In this document: piece by piece, positions 13,348 to 26,661 of the stretch
Layout: every line of letters begins with the position of its first letter
How positions within the stretch are numbered: position 1 is the first letter of the stretch
The notes under the pieces: generated by a model
Told to the model about the DNA's origin: nothing
Seen by the model: the letters and a program-made list of their open reading frames with translations, nothing else
Database searches by the model: none
Made by a program: the position numbers and the translations under genes
NCBI GenBank assembly: GCA_030549495.1
Contig: JAUIRK010000916.1
Span: 719,501 to 783,500 of the forward strand
Direction of reading: 5' to 3'
Source of the DNA: Nectonema munidae
Taxonomy: Eukaryota; Nematomorpha; Nectonematoida; Nectonematidae
Length of the DNA stretch: 64,000 nt

Positions 13348-13607
13348 CAGGGCCGGCCTTAGGCCACTGCAACCTATGCGGCCGCAGTGGGCCCACGCTT
13401 CTTATTTTTCATTTTGATGATATATTGTATGATTTCGCTAAATGCAAGGTTCGCAAAGTAAAGTTACTTTGATCGTCATTTTGTGTTAATGAAAAAGTAA
13501 TAAAACAAATCCCTTTTCTTTTTTTCTAAATCTTATTTCTCACTTTTAATCTTTTTTCCTACCCACACTGGGCCCCGCGCAATCCATTTTGCATAGGGCC
13601 GGGCCTG
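13348..13607. mobile_element. hAT MITE with perfect 8-bp target duplication
   Basis: The flanks ATGAACAT at 13340-13347 and 13608-13615 are identical. Termini are CAGGGCCGGCCTTAGG and, reverse-complemented, CAGGCCCGGCCCTATGC, with GC-rich subterminal blocks (GCGGCCGCAGTGGGCCC on the left, CACTGGGCCCCGCGC on the right) that are themselves inverted. Non-coding. Confidence 0.87.
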
Positions 13608-13615
13608 ATGAACAT

Positions 13616-16357
13616 AATTATTATTATTATTCAAAAGCTGAACTCAGAAGTGAATATGTGTATCAAGTATACTGTTGAATATGCGATTTAAATTTAGTAA
13701 ACCTGAAAATTCTCGGGTGTAGTAACCCTGAGTCTTATAAGATAAAAGAAAAATTTGATAAAATCTTCAATAATAATCTTTTATTTTTTAATTGTAAGAA
13801 TAAATCGATAAATATCGATAAAACTAAAATCATTGATTGATTGATTTATAATGTGTAAATGCTGAAATGAATTAATATTGACACCAGTACCTCATAAAAT
13901 ATAAATCATTCGCTCTTGAAGCTTTTAAAAAAAATATGTGGAGAATTATTTTTCAAAACTTCGTCCTTACCCCATTGAACACCAATTTTTTGAACAGTAA
14001 TCGTGTAGGATGTATCTTAATGGAATTCTATTATTAAGGCAGAAGACTTTCGTTTCTTCTGACACTGATTCTACATCTATCCTCGAAGCAAGGGTTAATG
14101 TACATACATTATAATACTGCGTTATGCGGGCAACCGTGCATCGATTTGCCGACATCTACAAATGCCGTACTCAGATACCCGTTGATACCCATATAAAAAA
14201 TTCAAGGGAGGGCGGGTTCTAGAAGAAAAATTTTGGGTTGTGGGTAATATTTGAGAAGATTTAGTTGTTTTTTCTTTTTCTCAGGAATCAAATTGAAGTA
14301 TTAAAAAGATATGAAACTGAATCAACAAAATTTATAAGCGTCATTTACTATTGTAGTCATTAATTATAGTCTGTTATGCCCAACTTAAACAAAGTAGACG
14401 AATGTATGGGGAGAAGAATATTATACAGCACTTATTTGTTTTTGAACTCCTTCAATAAAAAAGAACATGATGTGAAGTAAGGTAGAATATAAATTTTTTA
14501 AATTAAATTAATAAAGATAAATTAATTAATTTTCTACCTGATTAGCTTATTTACACTTCATTTAAAGTAGTAGAATGCACTTATAATTTGATTTTTACTT
14601 TTTTTAAGTTTGATGGTTTGTTATCTATCAACTAAAAAGTGTTATTTATGCAGTTTTTGTATCAATGTCTCATAAGTTTTCCCATTTGATTTGAAATCTA
14701 ATGTTACAAAACGTGGCCATTTAAATTGGTCCACAAACACGTTATTTTTGGCGTAAAATAATCTTTTCATGTTTTTAGGAAATGTTTAAAAATTGTGTAT
14801 ATTTATAAATTAAAAATGTAGTTTAGAAGTGCAATTCTTTAACAAATTATTACATTTATAAAATAACATATGGTGTCTAAGGGTTTGTATAATAATGAAA
14901 ATTGAGAGACATTTAAAGCGGATGATAGTAGCGTGGAGTATTAAATATTACAAAATAAGAATATTAACAAACTCGATAATAACAATTCAAAAATAATTTA
15001 CGTCAAAATTTATGAAGTCATTCTGAAAAGCCGGGTTGCAGTATCGGTGGGGGAGATTTTCAGAAAAAAGGTGTAATCGGTTTTTAGAAGAAATTAGGAG
15101 TCAGGGAAGAAATTGAAATATGAATGAATGTATACTAGAGTGTCAAAAGGTTTCAAGTGGGACTTGGTTCAATTCCTGTGAGTTCAATATTAAGTTTACC
15201 AAAAATTTACTTTTGAAGCTATGTGTGTAAAAAATTTGGAATCCAAATAATTACTTTTTGGGTAAAGGTACAAAAATATTGCCTGTGCAGGACTCTAACA
15301 TAGATAATAGATTATGGCTTGAAAAATCGCATCCGTCTTATAAGTGGTATGGACGTCGTATGGTCACGTATTTACACGATTTTTAGTGCAGACGTTCAAA
15401 TTGAAAAGGAAGTTTTACAATTTAACTAAATTTAAAGATGTGAGCGTTTATCATGATAAAGTAGAAAATATTTTCATAAAGTTTGTGAAATCAAAATTTC
15501 CTTATAAAGATTAAATGTTTTAAAGAGGTAAATTGTAGAAGTATAAATAAATTATGTGAAAATCTTACTGGAATTGTGAAATGATTTAAGGAAGGAAAGG
15601 CATGACTTGGAGATAATAGTAAGTAAATAGTGAGCTCGCAGTCATGGGAAAGATAGAGAATATGATGTGTAGTGAGTAAGAATGTATCAGTTAAGATAAA
15701 GAGAATTATAAGGTGTAGTAAGGCAGGCAGAACAACGAATATAAATGCTGGTGCTATTAAGCAGTCAACTAAACGCGTAGCAACTTTGCGTCCCGTCAAT
15801 GCTAGCAGTACCTTGAGCAGTGCTGTTGTTTTATGTATGATTAGAGCCTTTTTGTTTCACCGTTAGGAACCCCCCGCCCCCTCCTCCCCAACCACTACAC
15901 AGTCTCACAGCATCAAAGCGACAATCACCTACTTGCGCAGCGAACGAGTTAAGTGGAGATAGCGATGAGTTTCAGGCAATTTCAAGTAACGGTTCGCTGC
16001 TGACTCGTTCTCTGGGATGCCTGTTTTAATGGCTGAATGCCAGCATGATAACAACGCGTCTAATCAGATTCCTTTGAACATACTGAGCAGGACAATGGAA
16101 ACCAGCACTTTTCATCGCAGGATTAAGTGAACATTATTTTGTGAGGCTTCTCTCTTTAATTCTATACGTGGGATTTGTTAAAGACACTCGGAGTAACACT
16201 CTCACCAAAAATGTTCACGGTTAAGGCGCAAAGTATATCAAGCTAAGAAATTTTGGCGAATCAATTGTGCAATCCCCTCTCCCACAGCCAGTTTCATCAA
16301 TGGTAGAATTATCACTCCAACTGCACTCATTTATATAATATGAGAAGCAAAATCACA
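13616..16357. other. No gene recognised
   Basis: Mostly AT-rich. The part from 15,720 to 16,330 is more balanced in composition and could contain single-copy host sequence, but I see no convincing exon: the open frames at 15491-15799 and 15672-15866 overlap on opposite strands and have no motif. Confidence 0.45.
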
Positions 16358-16361
16358 TTAA

Positions 16362-16480
16362 CCCGTTAACGCCCAGAGTCGACTTTACAAAAATAAAATC
16401 GTCTGCGTTTATCAAAGCTCTTTAATACAAATCTTCTGCTTTACATTAGATATCGTCTGATTATTCTGGTCGTTAACGGG
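16362..16480. mobile_element. TTAA-flanked MITE (piggyBac-like)
   Basis: TTAA at 16358-16361 and at 16481-16484 flank inverted ends CCCGTTAACGCCCAGA and, reverse-complemented, CCCGTTAACGACCAGA (one mismatch). TTAA target duplication plus a CCC start is the piggyBac pattern. The internal motif ATCGTCTGCGTTT recurs inverted in the element at 37274, so the two are related. Confidence 0.75.
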
Positions 16481-16484
16481 TTAA

Positions 16485-17775
16485 GCAAGTATGCCTACTT
16501 AGTTAGTAATTTAGTTTAGTTCATAAGTAAGTCAGCGAGTTTAACGCTATCGTTGGTTGATTGTCGAATGGCTTAGTTCTCCCATGACCTCAACTCAATG
16601 CTGATTTTAGAATTCTCCTTAAAATTCTGGAATTTAAATTAACAGAAAAGGTATTGAAAATTTACGATTTTACTGCTAATTATTGTTTTAAATTAAAAAA
16701 TAACTACATTTTAATAAATTGATTATTAATATATTGTTAAACATTTAATTAATATAAGTTAGGTGCGAACTGAGCTCGATAGCCAACAGCTGCAAGCAGC
16801 CTTACATGTAAACACACATGCACAGAAAAAGTTATTAAATATTATTTATTGTGACTATTTTTAACTATTATTTATGAATTTTACTTAGAATCTCCAAATG
16901 TAAACAAAAGTGCAAAGAAAGAAGAGCTTGTCAAATCCAGGAATACATACATTAAATTAACGAATTATTTTGTAAGAAATCATAATTATCGAGGAAAGTC
17001 AAAGGCGTAGACAAGTGTCATTCAGAAGTACAGGTTAATATTCAGAAGCTCCAACAATTTCATAAACGCTCATTCAAGTGCAACTGAGAGTTATGATGAA
17101 CTATACCTCTTAGGCTGAAAGGCATGATGAAAATCATCCTAGACCTATAAAAATTATATATTTTATATTCAAATGTGGTGTTTAGCGAAACAGGTTCTAG
17201 AAGTTTCATCAATACTATCTTGCAAATGTCATAATTTAAGAGCACCTGAGATTATTAATTCCGATACATTTAAGGATCATTTAAGGAACAAAAAATACAC
17301 AATTATGAAAACAGGACTTTGCATTGTTCTTTTGTCAGATGTATATTTACAAGATAAATGCCGAAACACACATATGATCCAAGGGTGTTACGCTTGTACC
17401 TATGTCACAACAAAACTACTTGAGCATGATTAAGTCAGTGCAATAAACTTTTAACAGAATCGTACTTCATGAATGTCGCCAGTGAAAAATCAATGGGGCA
17501 CAACGAGAGCAATTCTTCCTTAAAGGATAGGAAGTTTTTCTTTAGACGCTGACTACTGTCAAGTGTGTAATTGAAATTGTTTTCTAAATTGAGTTCCGAG
17601 ACTTGCCTTCCGTAAAGAACTTATAGAAGCTGTAACAACTGTATATGCTAAGAGAATTTACGGAATCATTACAATTTTAAAAGCTGTAAAACTCCAATCC
17701 AAATGCTATCGGAAACGAGATGAGCAGTTGAAAAAAGTTATTCAAAGTTATTTCAACGATATCCATGCCACAAAG
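16485..17775. other. No gene recognised
   Basis: AT-rich DNA. The 86-codon plus frame at 17173-17433 has no recognisable family. Confidence 0.5.
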
Positions 17776-17850
17776 CATTGGTGGATTTAGAGGGAACGAT
17801 GTTCCCTCCCCTCAACCCACCTCCCAATTTTTTGAGTTTAGTTTCATTTA
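17776..17850. mobile_element. Solo hAT-like MITE end
   Basis: CATTGGTGGATTTAGAGGG resembles the left end of the element at 8569 (CACTGGCGGATTTAAAGG). It is followed by a C-rich block. A matching partner end was not found, so this is a fragment. Confidence 0.4.
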
Positions 17851-17976
17851 TTCAAAAATAGTTGTACTCCAAAGCCGTGAGATGATATGAGTAAACGGTG
17901 ACCGGTAAATTCCACCAAATGCAACTTAGTTGTTTGCAACAAACACGCAATATGTAATACAAGTATTATTCTAGAT

Positions 17977-20206
17977 CAGCGCTTTTCAAACTGTGGGTCC
18001 CGACCCTTCAGTGGGTCGCGTGAAACATAAAATGGGTCGTGACAAAAAAGATGCTGAATAAATGAACGTAGTGAAGAGGGTTTGTCTTATTACACCTAAG
18101 TATTATGGGTAGTGATGTCAACTGTGGATCTTGTTATGGGTCGAAGTGAAAAACGCTGAAGTTTTTTCGCAAAGTTTTATTTGAGCGCAACCCTAAGCTA
18201 TTATTTTAAAAATAACGGAAGCCTTTATTCAAATAAAAGACATTATATTTGAAAATGAATTTATTTTGAAAATAAAGTTAATTTAGATTAGTCGGTTTGG
18301 TTTGGAAATTTCAATTTTCTAAATTTTTGAACAGATTTATAATTTATATAAATCCGCTTAAAAAGATATATCAAGGAAGTCGAATTAAGAAGGAAATTTT
18401 TTACTTTTTATAGACTATACCAGTGATTCAGCAACTTTTCTAATATGTGACGCTTTTCAGTAGTACAAAACCTACCATGATCCTCACATTTATAAGACTG
18501 AGAATGTATTAATTTTCAAGTGGATGAGAAAGTTCACGGCAAAATCGCTGCTTTTAGAGAAAGCAAAAAGCATTTGGTCCTATAATAATTAGAGCCGCTA
18601 AAATGTTGTTTTTCTTGAAGCTCCTCTTTGGCTGAGATGTTGTTGATGAGCTCGAAGAATTCTTCTTCTATGTCATCAGGAAGATCTTCCAAAGTGCATT
18701 GAAAAGGATTTCGGGAAAGTTTCAGATTGTGCATTCTCCACATGCAAATAGTATGAAAATTCTTTTTGAAAGCTTAACAAAGATTTTTTGATCTCTTGTA
18801 GCTCCTCTGAAAGTGGTTCGCCATCAACATCTTAAGTCAGTGGTTTGAACAGAGCCACAATTTCTGTCCTTACTTTCTTCTTCCAAAGAACTAATTTGCC
18901 AAAAAAAGCCTTGAGGAATCGTGTTGGTACATGCGATTAAGTCCATATGTCTGCCAAGTAGGCAAGATAGTTGCTTCAAATATCTGCAATGCATCAAAGA
19001 GCTAAAATACACCATCCAAAAGATTGCTTATTGACATCCAGAGAACAGAGCTGTAAAAGAGAAAGTTTTTCCCGGCAGAATCAATGTCTTGGTACAACTG
19101 ACAAAACAGTCAGGTCTTGAGTGACCCTCTTTTGATATGGTTGACGATGCTGTTCAAAGTTTCCAAGGTGACTTGGAGAGCAGCAGGGAGTGTCTTGAAG
19201 ACAAGAGCTCTATATTCAATCAGGCATTGTAGTGTAAAGGCATGCAAGTTCTTCTTAACCCTAGTAAGCATCCTAGCTTGGAGTCGAGCAGGCTGAAAGC
19301 TCAGTCCGTGCTAGCACCAACTAACTTTGGCCACGAGAGATCTTCCTCTTGAAAAAAGAGACTTATATGAATCTTACACATTTCTGATCGACAACAAGGC
19401 GAGCTCCGTAATAAATAGGAAGATCTTGTTCGAGGCTGCGACGTTATTGCTGTGTCATGTTCTATGATCGAATCTAGATCGTTTGAGCTGGTGTTTTTTG
19501 AAGTAGGCCAAACACATACTGATCAATTCGGGTAAACATTGTCGAGAATCTCTTTTAGTTTGAATGATTTCCGACTCTCTATAAAAAGTGTCTTCTTTCA
19601 ATTTAGAGGCAACAGCAGGACAATGTCAACGAAAAATGGGAATCCGAAGTTATGAAAGCTTTTGTTATGTGTGTTTTTCTTTCACTTATGCAAAATCATT
19701 AGTTACGAAAATAATCGTATGAGCAGGCCCATCGCTAAACTCTCAATATGAATTCCTAATAAGTACAGTCATAAAAAACAGAAAAGTTTTTTATATATTA
19801 TATTTTTTAAGGTTTAAGAAAATACATTTTTTGCTTTTTTGATTTTAGAACTCTTGAGTGGTAATGTCTTGAGGCCAAATTGTTTTAAAGCCAAATTGGT
19901 CTACTTTCGACTCAAAAATTCATTTTTCGTATGAGTATGAAAATGCCTATAAATGCATTCATCTTGAATTATCAGAACTTATTGTGATGTATATTTTTTC
20001 TATCCAATTATACATACGGGAATACATTCCATCCTTTATCGAAGGGCCTTTTTCACGACAAAACCTATAAAGATAAAGCAAAAGAACAAAAATCCCTAAA
20101 TATCATAAAAAAATTCCTCAAAGTCTTGGAAACTTTATGACCTCCAGACACTATGACACTTTTTGACCCCTTTGGGGTTCATGAACCCTAGTTTGGGAAC
20201 AACTTG
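17977..20206. mobile_element. Decayed hAT transposon
   Basis: The left terminus CAGCGCTTTTCAAACTGTGG and the right terminus, reverse-complemented CAAGTTGTTCCCAAACTAGG, match the hAT end pattern CAG-G-TTCTCAAACT-GGG. Between them lie minus-strand remnants of a hAT transposase (see 18534-19420). An exact 8-bp target duplication is not visible (TTCTAGAT versus CTTATACC), so at least one boundary may be altered or the ends may belong to two copies. A further terminus-like stretch near 18150 suggests a nested insertion or rearrangement. Confidence 0.6.
18534..19420 (-). pseudogene. hAT transposase remnant (ZBED5/FAM200-like group)
   Basis: On the minus strand, broken by stops and frameshifts, translated pieces follow the order of hAT transposases of the animal ZBED5/FAM200 type. 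About 19,420-19,100 gives SWPKLVGASTD, which matches the block before the second catalytic Asp, then LETLNSIVNHIKRGSLKT, matching the V-NYIK--L--RLF block after the conserved HR motif. About 19,015-18,820 has ISSLEEESKDR. 18,743-18,534 gives NPFQCTLEDLPDDIEEEFFE, typical of the region before the C-terminal dimerisation domain. No frame is longer than 70 codons, so it cannot encode an active enzyme. Family membership rests on remembered motif order and would be confirmed by a translated profile search. Confidence 0.65.
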
Positions 20207-20214
20207 CTTATACC

Positions 20215-23200
20215 ATCAGTGATTATTGAAAAGGATGGTATAAAATTTGAGAGGGTTAATTTCATTCTAGATTCAGCACTGTCAAAAAGTGAGTAGGAAA
20301 TTTAAAGCCTTCCTTATTAAAAGAATTCTGACAAAAATATTTAATACGAATGATATCAAAGAAGAAATGTGAATGAGGTTAAAGATATGCGTATGTTTTC
20401 AGTATTAATTGATTGTACCCAGATTGTCTCTGCTCATGATCAGAGAGGGATTGATCATTTATATGTTATTGATACCCCAGTAAACCAAAAATAGTTACTC
20501 TTGTAAATTTGGAGACATAAAGTGGTAGAACACAGGCGCTGTTCAGTTCTAAATTTGGAAATAATTGTTGCAAGCAGTGAGATTAGCCTTTTTTAAGTTC
20601 GTTTTGGTGTTATCAACTTCCCAATAAATCTCACAAAAAGAGGAAGATCAGAGATTAATAAATGAAACAGATACATCAAAAAAACTAGAACATAATTGTT
20701 GAACGGAAATTTTTTCCAATCTTCAAATCATCCTTCAGCAAGTAAACGGAACAAGTTATTTCAAAAGTTCAGTTTGCTAGAAAGCGTAGATCTCACATAA
20801 TCTCTATAATTTATCTCATATAATTTTATTAAAGTAATACTCAAATACACTTTAGATGCAGTTTGATACAACTAAATTTTGAATATTTTCTTGAAATTAA
20901 CACTGATTCCCCCTGCTCTTATTTGGCGGTCTGCACCCTCCGACAACAGCTTTAAAGGGTCCAGCAAACCGTTGTCCATGAGGGCCTATAATTTTCTTAA
21001 TGTGTCTCGAGTTACATACACTTTTGATTTTAGTTTAGATTGAAATAAAAAATGGAATAGCGGCCATCGCACCAGTAAGTTCTCTAAAAATTGTTTTATT
21101 GTCGGATTAATTTTATGAAAAACAGTACTTCTTAAGGAGTTGGCAATCTTTGTACCATTTTGATGAAATCTTGTTTAATTTTCTATTAATATTAATACAG
21201 AAAAAGAAAAATAATGCTAGAAATGGTCAAAAGTCATATCATCTTACCCGTATAGCTCAAATTTTTGATAACAAAAGATAGATTTTTTAAAAATGAAATG
21301 TACTATTTAGGAAAAAAATTTATTTCCACATGCTTCTTTCCTGGCTTCCCCATTCTAAAGGATTGTGATTAAAATTTGTTTATAATAAATATTTGAAACC
21401 TTGATGACTTTCATGAGTAGAAAAAAGTAATATCTTTACGTTAAGCCATTTCATCTCAGAAAAAATGTGACAAGAATAAGTAATTTGATATAAAAGTACC
21501 TTAAAATCAAGAAATCATCTCCTTCAGTTAAAAGTAAGGCTGGGATGAAATCGGTTAAATTAAAATATTTGAATTTGGCCTTTAAGTATTTAAAGCAGAT
21601 ATGGGCTTACTTTAACCAAATTCTTGGCGAGTCGGTTGAAAAGGCAGAAAAAAACGTTATAAACCAGAATTAAGCTCTAAATGAGTTAATTAAGGACAAT
21701 TAAATGCACTGCAGGCTTTTTGTGTTCAACTAGCATGCGCATAAATTAATATGCACAACACACTCTCTGCTTCTATTGTATTCTTATTGCTGTTCTATTA
21801 TTTAGGTATAGGCTTAATTAATTGTTCTCCAAGAACCAAAGTTATATCTATGTACCATATATAGTATGGAAATATGTATAGCGTATATACGGTTAGTAAG
21901 GAAAATTATATTTTTAAATTATGGTATATAACACACTAAAATTTGAAAGAAACAATAGCTATACTAGCATTTTCACTCATAACAAAAGAAATTGTTTAAT
22001 TACCTTTATAGATCCTTTTGTCAATAGATGTGGTATATGATATATGATATATATATATATAATAAAGTTTACCATTTACTAATTATTATTATTATTCATA
22101 TAAAATGACGTATCATTGCAAAATAGTGCAATTTAGGTTTATAAAAATGAAAGAAAAAGGGTCTGTGTTAGTTCAGTCGTGCAACGTTCAAATATCGAAA
22201 AATAAGGATACAGGGAGATTCATAAACGTTATAATACATAGAAAAAACTTTTTATTAACAAAAAATAAAATATGCGCCATGCTCTTTAATACAAATATTG
22301 TGCCATACAGTTAGTGTTCGTGATTTTTTTTTCGGTAATTTACGCCAAAAATAATTAATTTCCGGTGTTCTGGGAATAAATTCAATCTGAAAGATCTTAA
22401 AACTGGCCTTTATACGACTAAAAGTTAAAGTATAGGTTATGAAAGAAATTCTGCTAGCTTATATGAGGAAATAGACATTTTTGGTTACGACAAAAGATTC
22501 CTTTTGATTAAAGCTCATTTTTAGGAATATATATATATTATTTGATGCACACAAAATTGATTAAGATAAATACTATGAAGGTTTCTACCGATATCTTGTA
22601 GATGATGTAAGTATGGAGAAGGAACGTAAAATGCAGAAAACCATTCTTAGATTTTTTAAACGATAAAAATCAAATATATCAAATAAAGTAAATTATACTT
22701 TTTAAGTATTCAAATGAAAAATTGATAAATCACGGTAAACAAATATATTCAAGGAGCAAACAATGTCAAAAATTTGTGTGGGATCCCGTAAAACCTGATC
22801 ACTGAAAACCAGCGAAGAAAGATTATTTACAATCAAAAATTTAAAGTCAAAAAAAGTAAAAAGTTTTCACTTGGAAGCTCCCTAAGGAATCTGGGAAAAA
22901 TAATCAGGATAGACTAAACTTTTAGGTTTTTATTTCATTTCATATTTCCAATAGAAGAAGAAGGAGAAGAACGTTTAATTAATATTAATAGATTTTTAAA
23001 AAAAAAAATTATTTTATTATAAATTAGTTTTTTTAATTAGTTATTAAATTTTAACAGTTTTAAAGCAACTTCCAAAAAATATTATAAAGATTTTTGTATC
23101 AAAATGATTCAGAAAATGGTGCGATAATAAAAAATTTCTAATGCGTAGAAGGAATAGATATATTAAGAAATTGTAACAGTAGGTATAAATCATAAATTCG

Positions 23201-23589
23201 AGAAAATGTTCGGTGAAAATATGTTTCAAATTGAATTTAGGAAAGTATTATAAATCATAAAGTTTTTAGGCTGTTTTAATTCATCATGCAAATAGAAAAC
23301 TGGCATAAAAGTATAAAAATAATCCTGCTTCTTGAAAATGAACATAAATTTGCATTAGATTCATAAATTTTGTGTAAAGGAATTTTTTAAATATTTTTGT
23401 TAAAAAAGAACGAGAATGAGAGCGTTAATCATTTACTATTTGATTTCAATTCATACATTCTGGAATTTAGTGGACCCTTTTGATTACGCTGATTTATTAG
23501 TCCTCTCTGTAAAACTCTTAGAACTTTTTCCTGCAACACTATAACTAAATCTTTTAATTTTATTACCCAAAGCCAAATTGTAAATACGA
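20215..23589. other. No gene recognised; AT dinucleotide tract
   Basis: AT-rich DNA. An impure (AT)n tract lies at 22034-22062. The 69-codon plus frame at 22105-22314 has no recognisable domain. Confidence 0.5.
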
Positions 23590-23690
23590 ATGAAAAAAGA
23601 CGTTTTGTACAAATTAGAATTTTAGAAAGACAAAATAGAAAAGCAAAATAGATTTGCACAAAAACAAAATAGAAGGAAAAAGGGTATATA
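23590..23690. mobile_element. Possible solo end of the 20-bp-repeat MITE family
   Basis: The segment consists of degenerate repeats with the motifs AAAAGACG, ACAAAATAGAA and AGAAAGACAAAATAG. It ends in TAGAAGGAAAAAGGGTATA, close to the right terminus TAGAACTAAAAATGGTATA of the element at 49620. I found no left partner, so this may be a fragment or a chance similarity. Confidence 0.3.
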
Positions 23691-23733
23691 TCCATTTTCA
23701 CACGCAATTTGCTGGAAATTAACTAATCTAAAT

Positions 23734-23820
23734 CACGGGTATCAAACCTACGGTCCGCAGGGCGCATTCAGCACGCCACGAGTTACAGCGCGGCCCTCCC
23801 CGTATTTTTAACAAAATACT
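23734..23820. mobile_element. hAT element end (GC-rich)
   Basis: CACGGGTATCAAACCTACGG followed by a GC-rich block with GCGGCCCTCC matches the common hAT terminus pattern CAGGGGTCTCAAACT-CGGCCCG. The sequence stands out from its AT-rich surroundings. I could not identify the other end with confidence. Confidence 0.5.
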
Positions 23821-23829
23821 AAATGATTT

Positions 23830-26097
23830 AAACTTGAATTTTCCATTTTACGCCACGTTTTACGGTTGATGCATCAGATTTCAGCTGGAAATCACCGACT
23901 TACAAAGTAATTCTCTGATGAAAAACAACTTTTTTACAACGTGATTGATTGATTTACAAATTATTCATTGTTTTAAAAAATTCTATGTATATGTTTAGAA
24001 CGAGTTAACTTTGCAAGCAAAATTTTTTCAGTATTGAGTATTAATAAGTCAGAACAGAACATAACAAATGATCAGATAAATGCCATTTTGACAATTCCTG
24101 CTGCTATGTATTTAACTTCCGATTTTAAGAGAATTGTTAAGTAGAGATGTCAAGTTTCTGGAAAATCGCAAAAGAAAAATTAAGAATAGGAACTTAATTC
24201 AAACTATTTAAATGCTTTTAAATCATTGATTATGTTATTGTTGATTTCAAAGCATGACCCTGCGTCTTTTGAATCCTAGGGCTTGCAGAAGCTGTAAATA
24301 TTCGAAATGCGTCCGTTAATAAATATAATTAATTGAAAACAAATTGATAACTAATAAAATGATCACATGTTTAGGTACAAGTAAAGAAAATAATTACGCG
24401 AAAGTATTAATTCTCCAGTAAAAATGAACATTAAGGATAACTGCTGGTTATTTAGCACGTAGTCAATGTGTTCAAAAGCTTCTGCGTGCGTTGAGTAATA
24501 AAGCGGGGAACGTTTGCAAACATAACTGAATTGAGGATATATGCACACTTAGCGCAAACGTGGTTGAAGCGTTTTACCTATATGCTGATAGAAAGTTAAG
24601 GATTTCGAATCTAATTCCATGTCTAGTGCTGATGAGTGAAATTGAACAAACACATTGTTTCATGGAGTAAGTGATCTTAATTAGTATATATGCCGTTTAT
24701 AATTACTATTATTTTTGCCCTTATTAGCATGCTAATCCAGTAGGATTGCCTAGGCAAAGGCTCTCAGCTATGCATGCATTCGTTTCCCTATTGTTGTGCG
24801 CAGGAAGAGCGGGTTTACCTTTGTCTTCGCCAGGTAGAGTAGGTGTGTGCTGTGTAGCTCGGTGTGCAGCGAGAGATGCTGGAAAAGTGATAATTCCTCC
24901 TTTATATTCGGATTAACACACTGACATCCACAACAAAGAACTCCCTATTCAGCATCGCCAGCACGATCCTCGTGTTAGTGCAGTGCTTCAAATGTCATTT
25001 GAAATTGTGGTAGGTGACTAAACTTTGAGCTTACTTCGCTGCACCCTTCCTGACACAGGGGAAAGATATGGCGACAGTGTGCGTCAGTTTGTGTTACGGC
25101 TTCAAGCAAATTTAATATCACTTGAGCGCTATTATGGAGAAAGGAAAAGTGTGAAGAATATTCTCACAAAAACTAATTAGATTTTCTGCCATTTTTTTAA
25201 ATTTAATAATTAAGGGTGTGCCATTTTACCGAAAGGCCCGCAAATCTACAAAATCTCGTGAAATCTTCTTGTAATTTTGAAATTTTTTACCAAATGAATG
25301 AATATTTGTTTCCATTGATAGGTTAATCTTTTCAAAACGAGGATTTTGAAAACTAATCATCCAATTGCTTTTTTCATTGAATTTTTATGTAACTTAAAAC
25401 AAAGGATTTCCTTTTAAGGGAGGTCGGTGTTCCACTCACTCTCAAAGAGTTAACATATGAAAAAAAATTTTTTATCATGTTTTTTATTATGAAATCCTTC
25501 TTTAGCATACAAAATTCCAAAAAATCTTGTAACTTTCAAAATTAACTTTTTTCATTTATTAGTAAAATAAATGTTTATTAAACTAGTAAAAATTTTGAAA
25601 AGTAGATTTTATGCGATTTTTGAGGATTACCGCGGATTTCAGTAAAAAGTGACACTCATAATTACTATCTGGCAGCGTTGGACCATATACAAATGTATTT
25701 GTATTCAAATTAGGCTGATCATATTTTATGGTGACAAAATCCGGACATTTTTTCAAATACCAGCGCAAAAACAGCAACTTTAAAAACCAAGTTTAGTTGA
25801 AAAACTTGTCACATTTCTAATTCTTTTTTAAATTTATAAAAGGGTAAAGCAATTACTAAATTCTTTGTATATTTTATGTGAACAAAATTAATTGAAGGTA
25901 TTACTTTTGACGTGCATAATTTGTTTAAAAAACGGTTAAACTTGGGAAACTTCTAAATAAATTTTCAATACTGAACGTGTAACACAGTCTTTCAGTACAA
26001 TTTTTTTGAGTTTCTTATAAAAAAATGAGCATTTTTAGTACTTAATCAATTTTTGTGATAATTTGACAAATGTGTGGTGTCGATATTGTAAAGACAA
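23830..26097. other. No gene recognised
   Basis: The stretch 24,740-25,120 is more balanced in base composition than its surroundings and might include host regulatory or exonic sequence, but no open frame or RNA signature supports a call. The rest is AT-rich. Confidence 0.4.
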
Positions 26098-26105
26098 CTT
26101 ATATG

Positions 26106-26653
26106 CAGGGAAGGTGCTAGGAATTGCGGACCCCGAATTGGAAATCTGATAGCGGGGCCCCTACTCTATATAGTAAAATTTATGGGTGTTTTTTATATTT
26201 CATATAAATAAAAAAACATACAAATCAAAAAATTAGACATTTAATGCTTGGTATAAAAATTTTTTAAAGGCAATATGGATACTTTTATTGTTTTACTTTT
26301 AACATTAAGAGAGGCACATTAGGCAATTTAGAAAAAATTCTTCTAGCTTTTTTATTAGCAAAATCTTTCAAAATTATTTTTCCAAATTTGAAGCTGTGGA
26401 AAACCTAAAGTTTTAAAAAGTAAGGGAAAAATACGCAATATCTTTGCCACGTCTCATTGAAAAGTGAAAAAATTCGCCATTGCTAAGGGAGGTGACATAA
26501 TGATAATTTACTAATAATATTATGAGAAAGATGATCTCACTTTTCATTTTACGTTTTAAGTAGTATTTTGCACCTCATATAATACAAAAAAAGGGCCACA
26601 GGCACGGGGCCCAATTTGGTAGCATCGGTCAAATCGGCTTGCAACCGGTCCTG
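26106..26653. mobile_element. hAT-like MITE with 7/8 target duplication
   Basis: Flanks CTTATATG (26098-26105) and CGTATATG (26654-26661) match at seven of eight positions. Termini are CAGGGAAGGTGC on the left and, reverse-complemented, CAGGACCGGTTGC on the right. Subterminal GGACCCCG/GGGGCCC blocks face each other near the two ends (about 26130-26160 and 26590-26615). The 548-bp interior is AT-rich and non-coding. Confidence 0.7.
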
Positions 26654-26661
26654 CGTATATG

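Noticed and set aside
15491-15866. Overlapping 102- and 64-codon frames on opposite strands
   Set aside because: No recognisable domain; composition alone explains them.
23429-23707. 92-codon minus frame as a membrane protein
   Set aside because: The hydrophobic start comes from T-rich DNA in a probable MITE arm; no known family.
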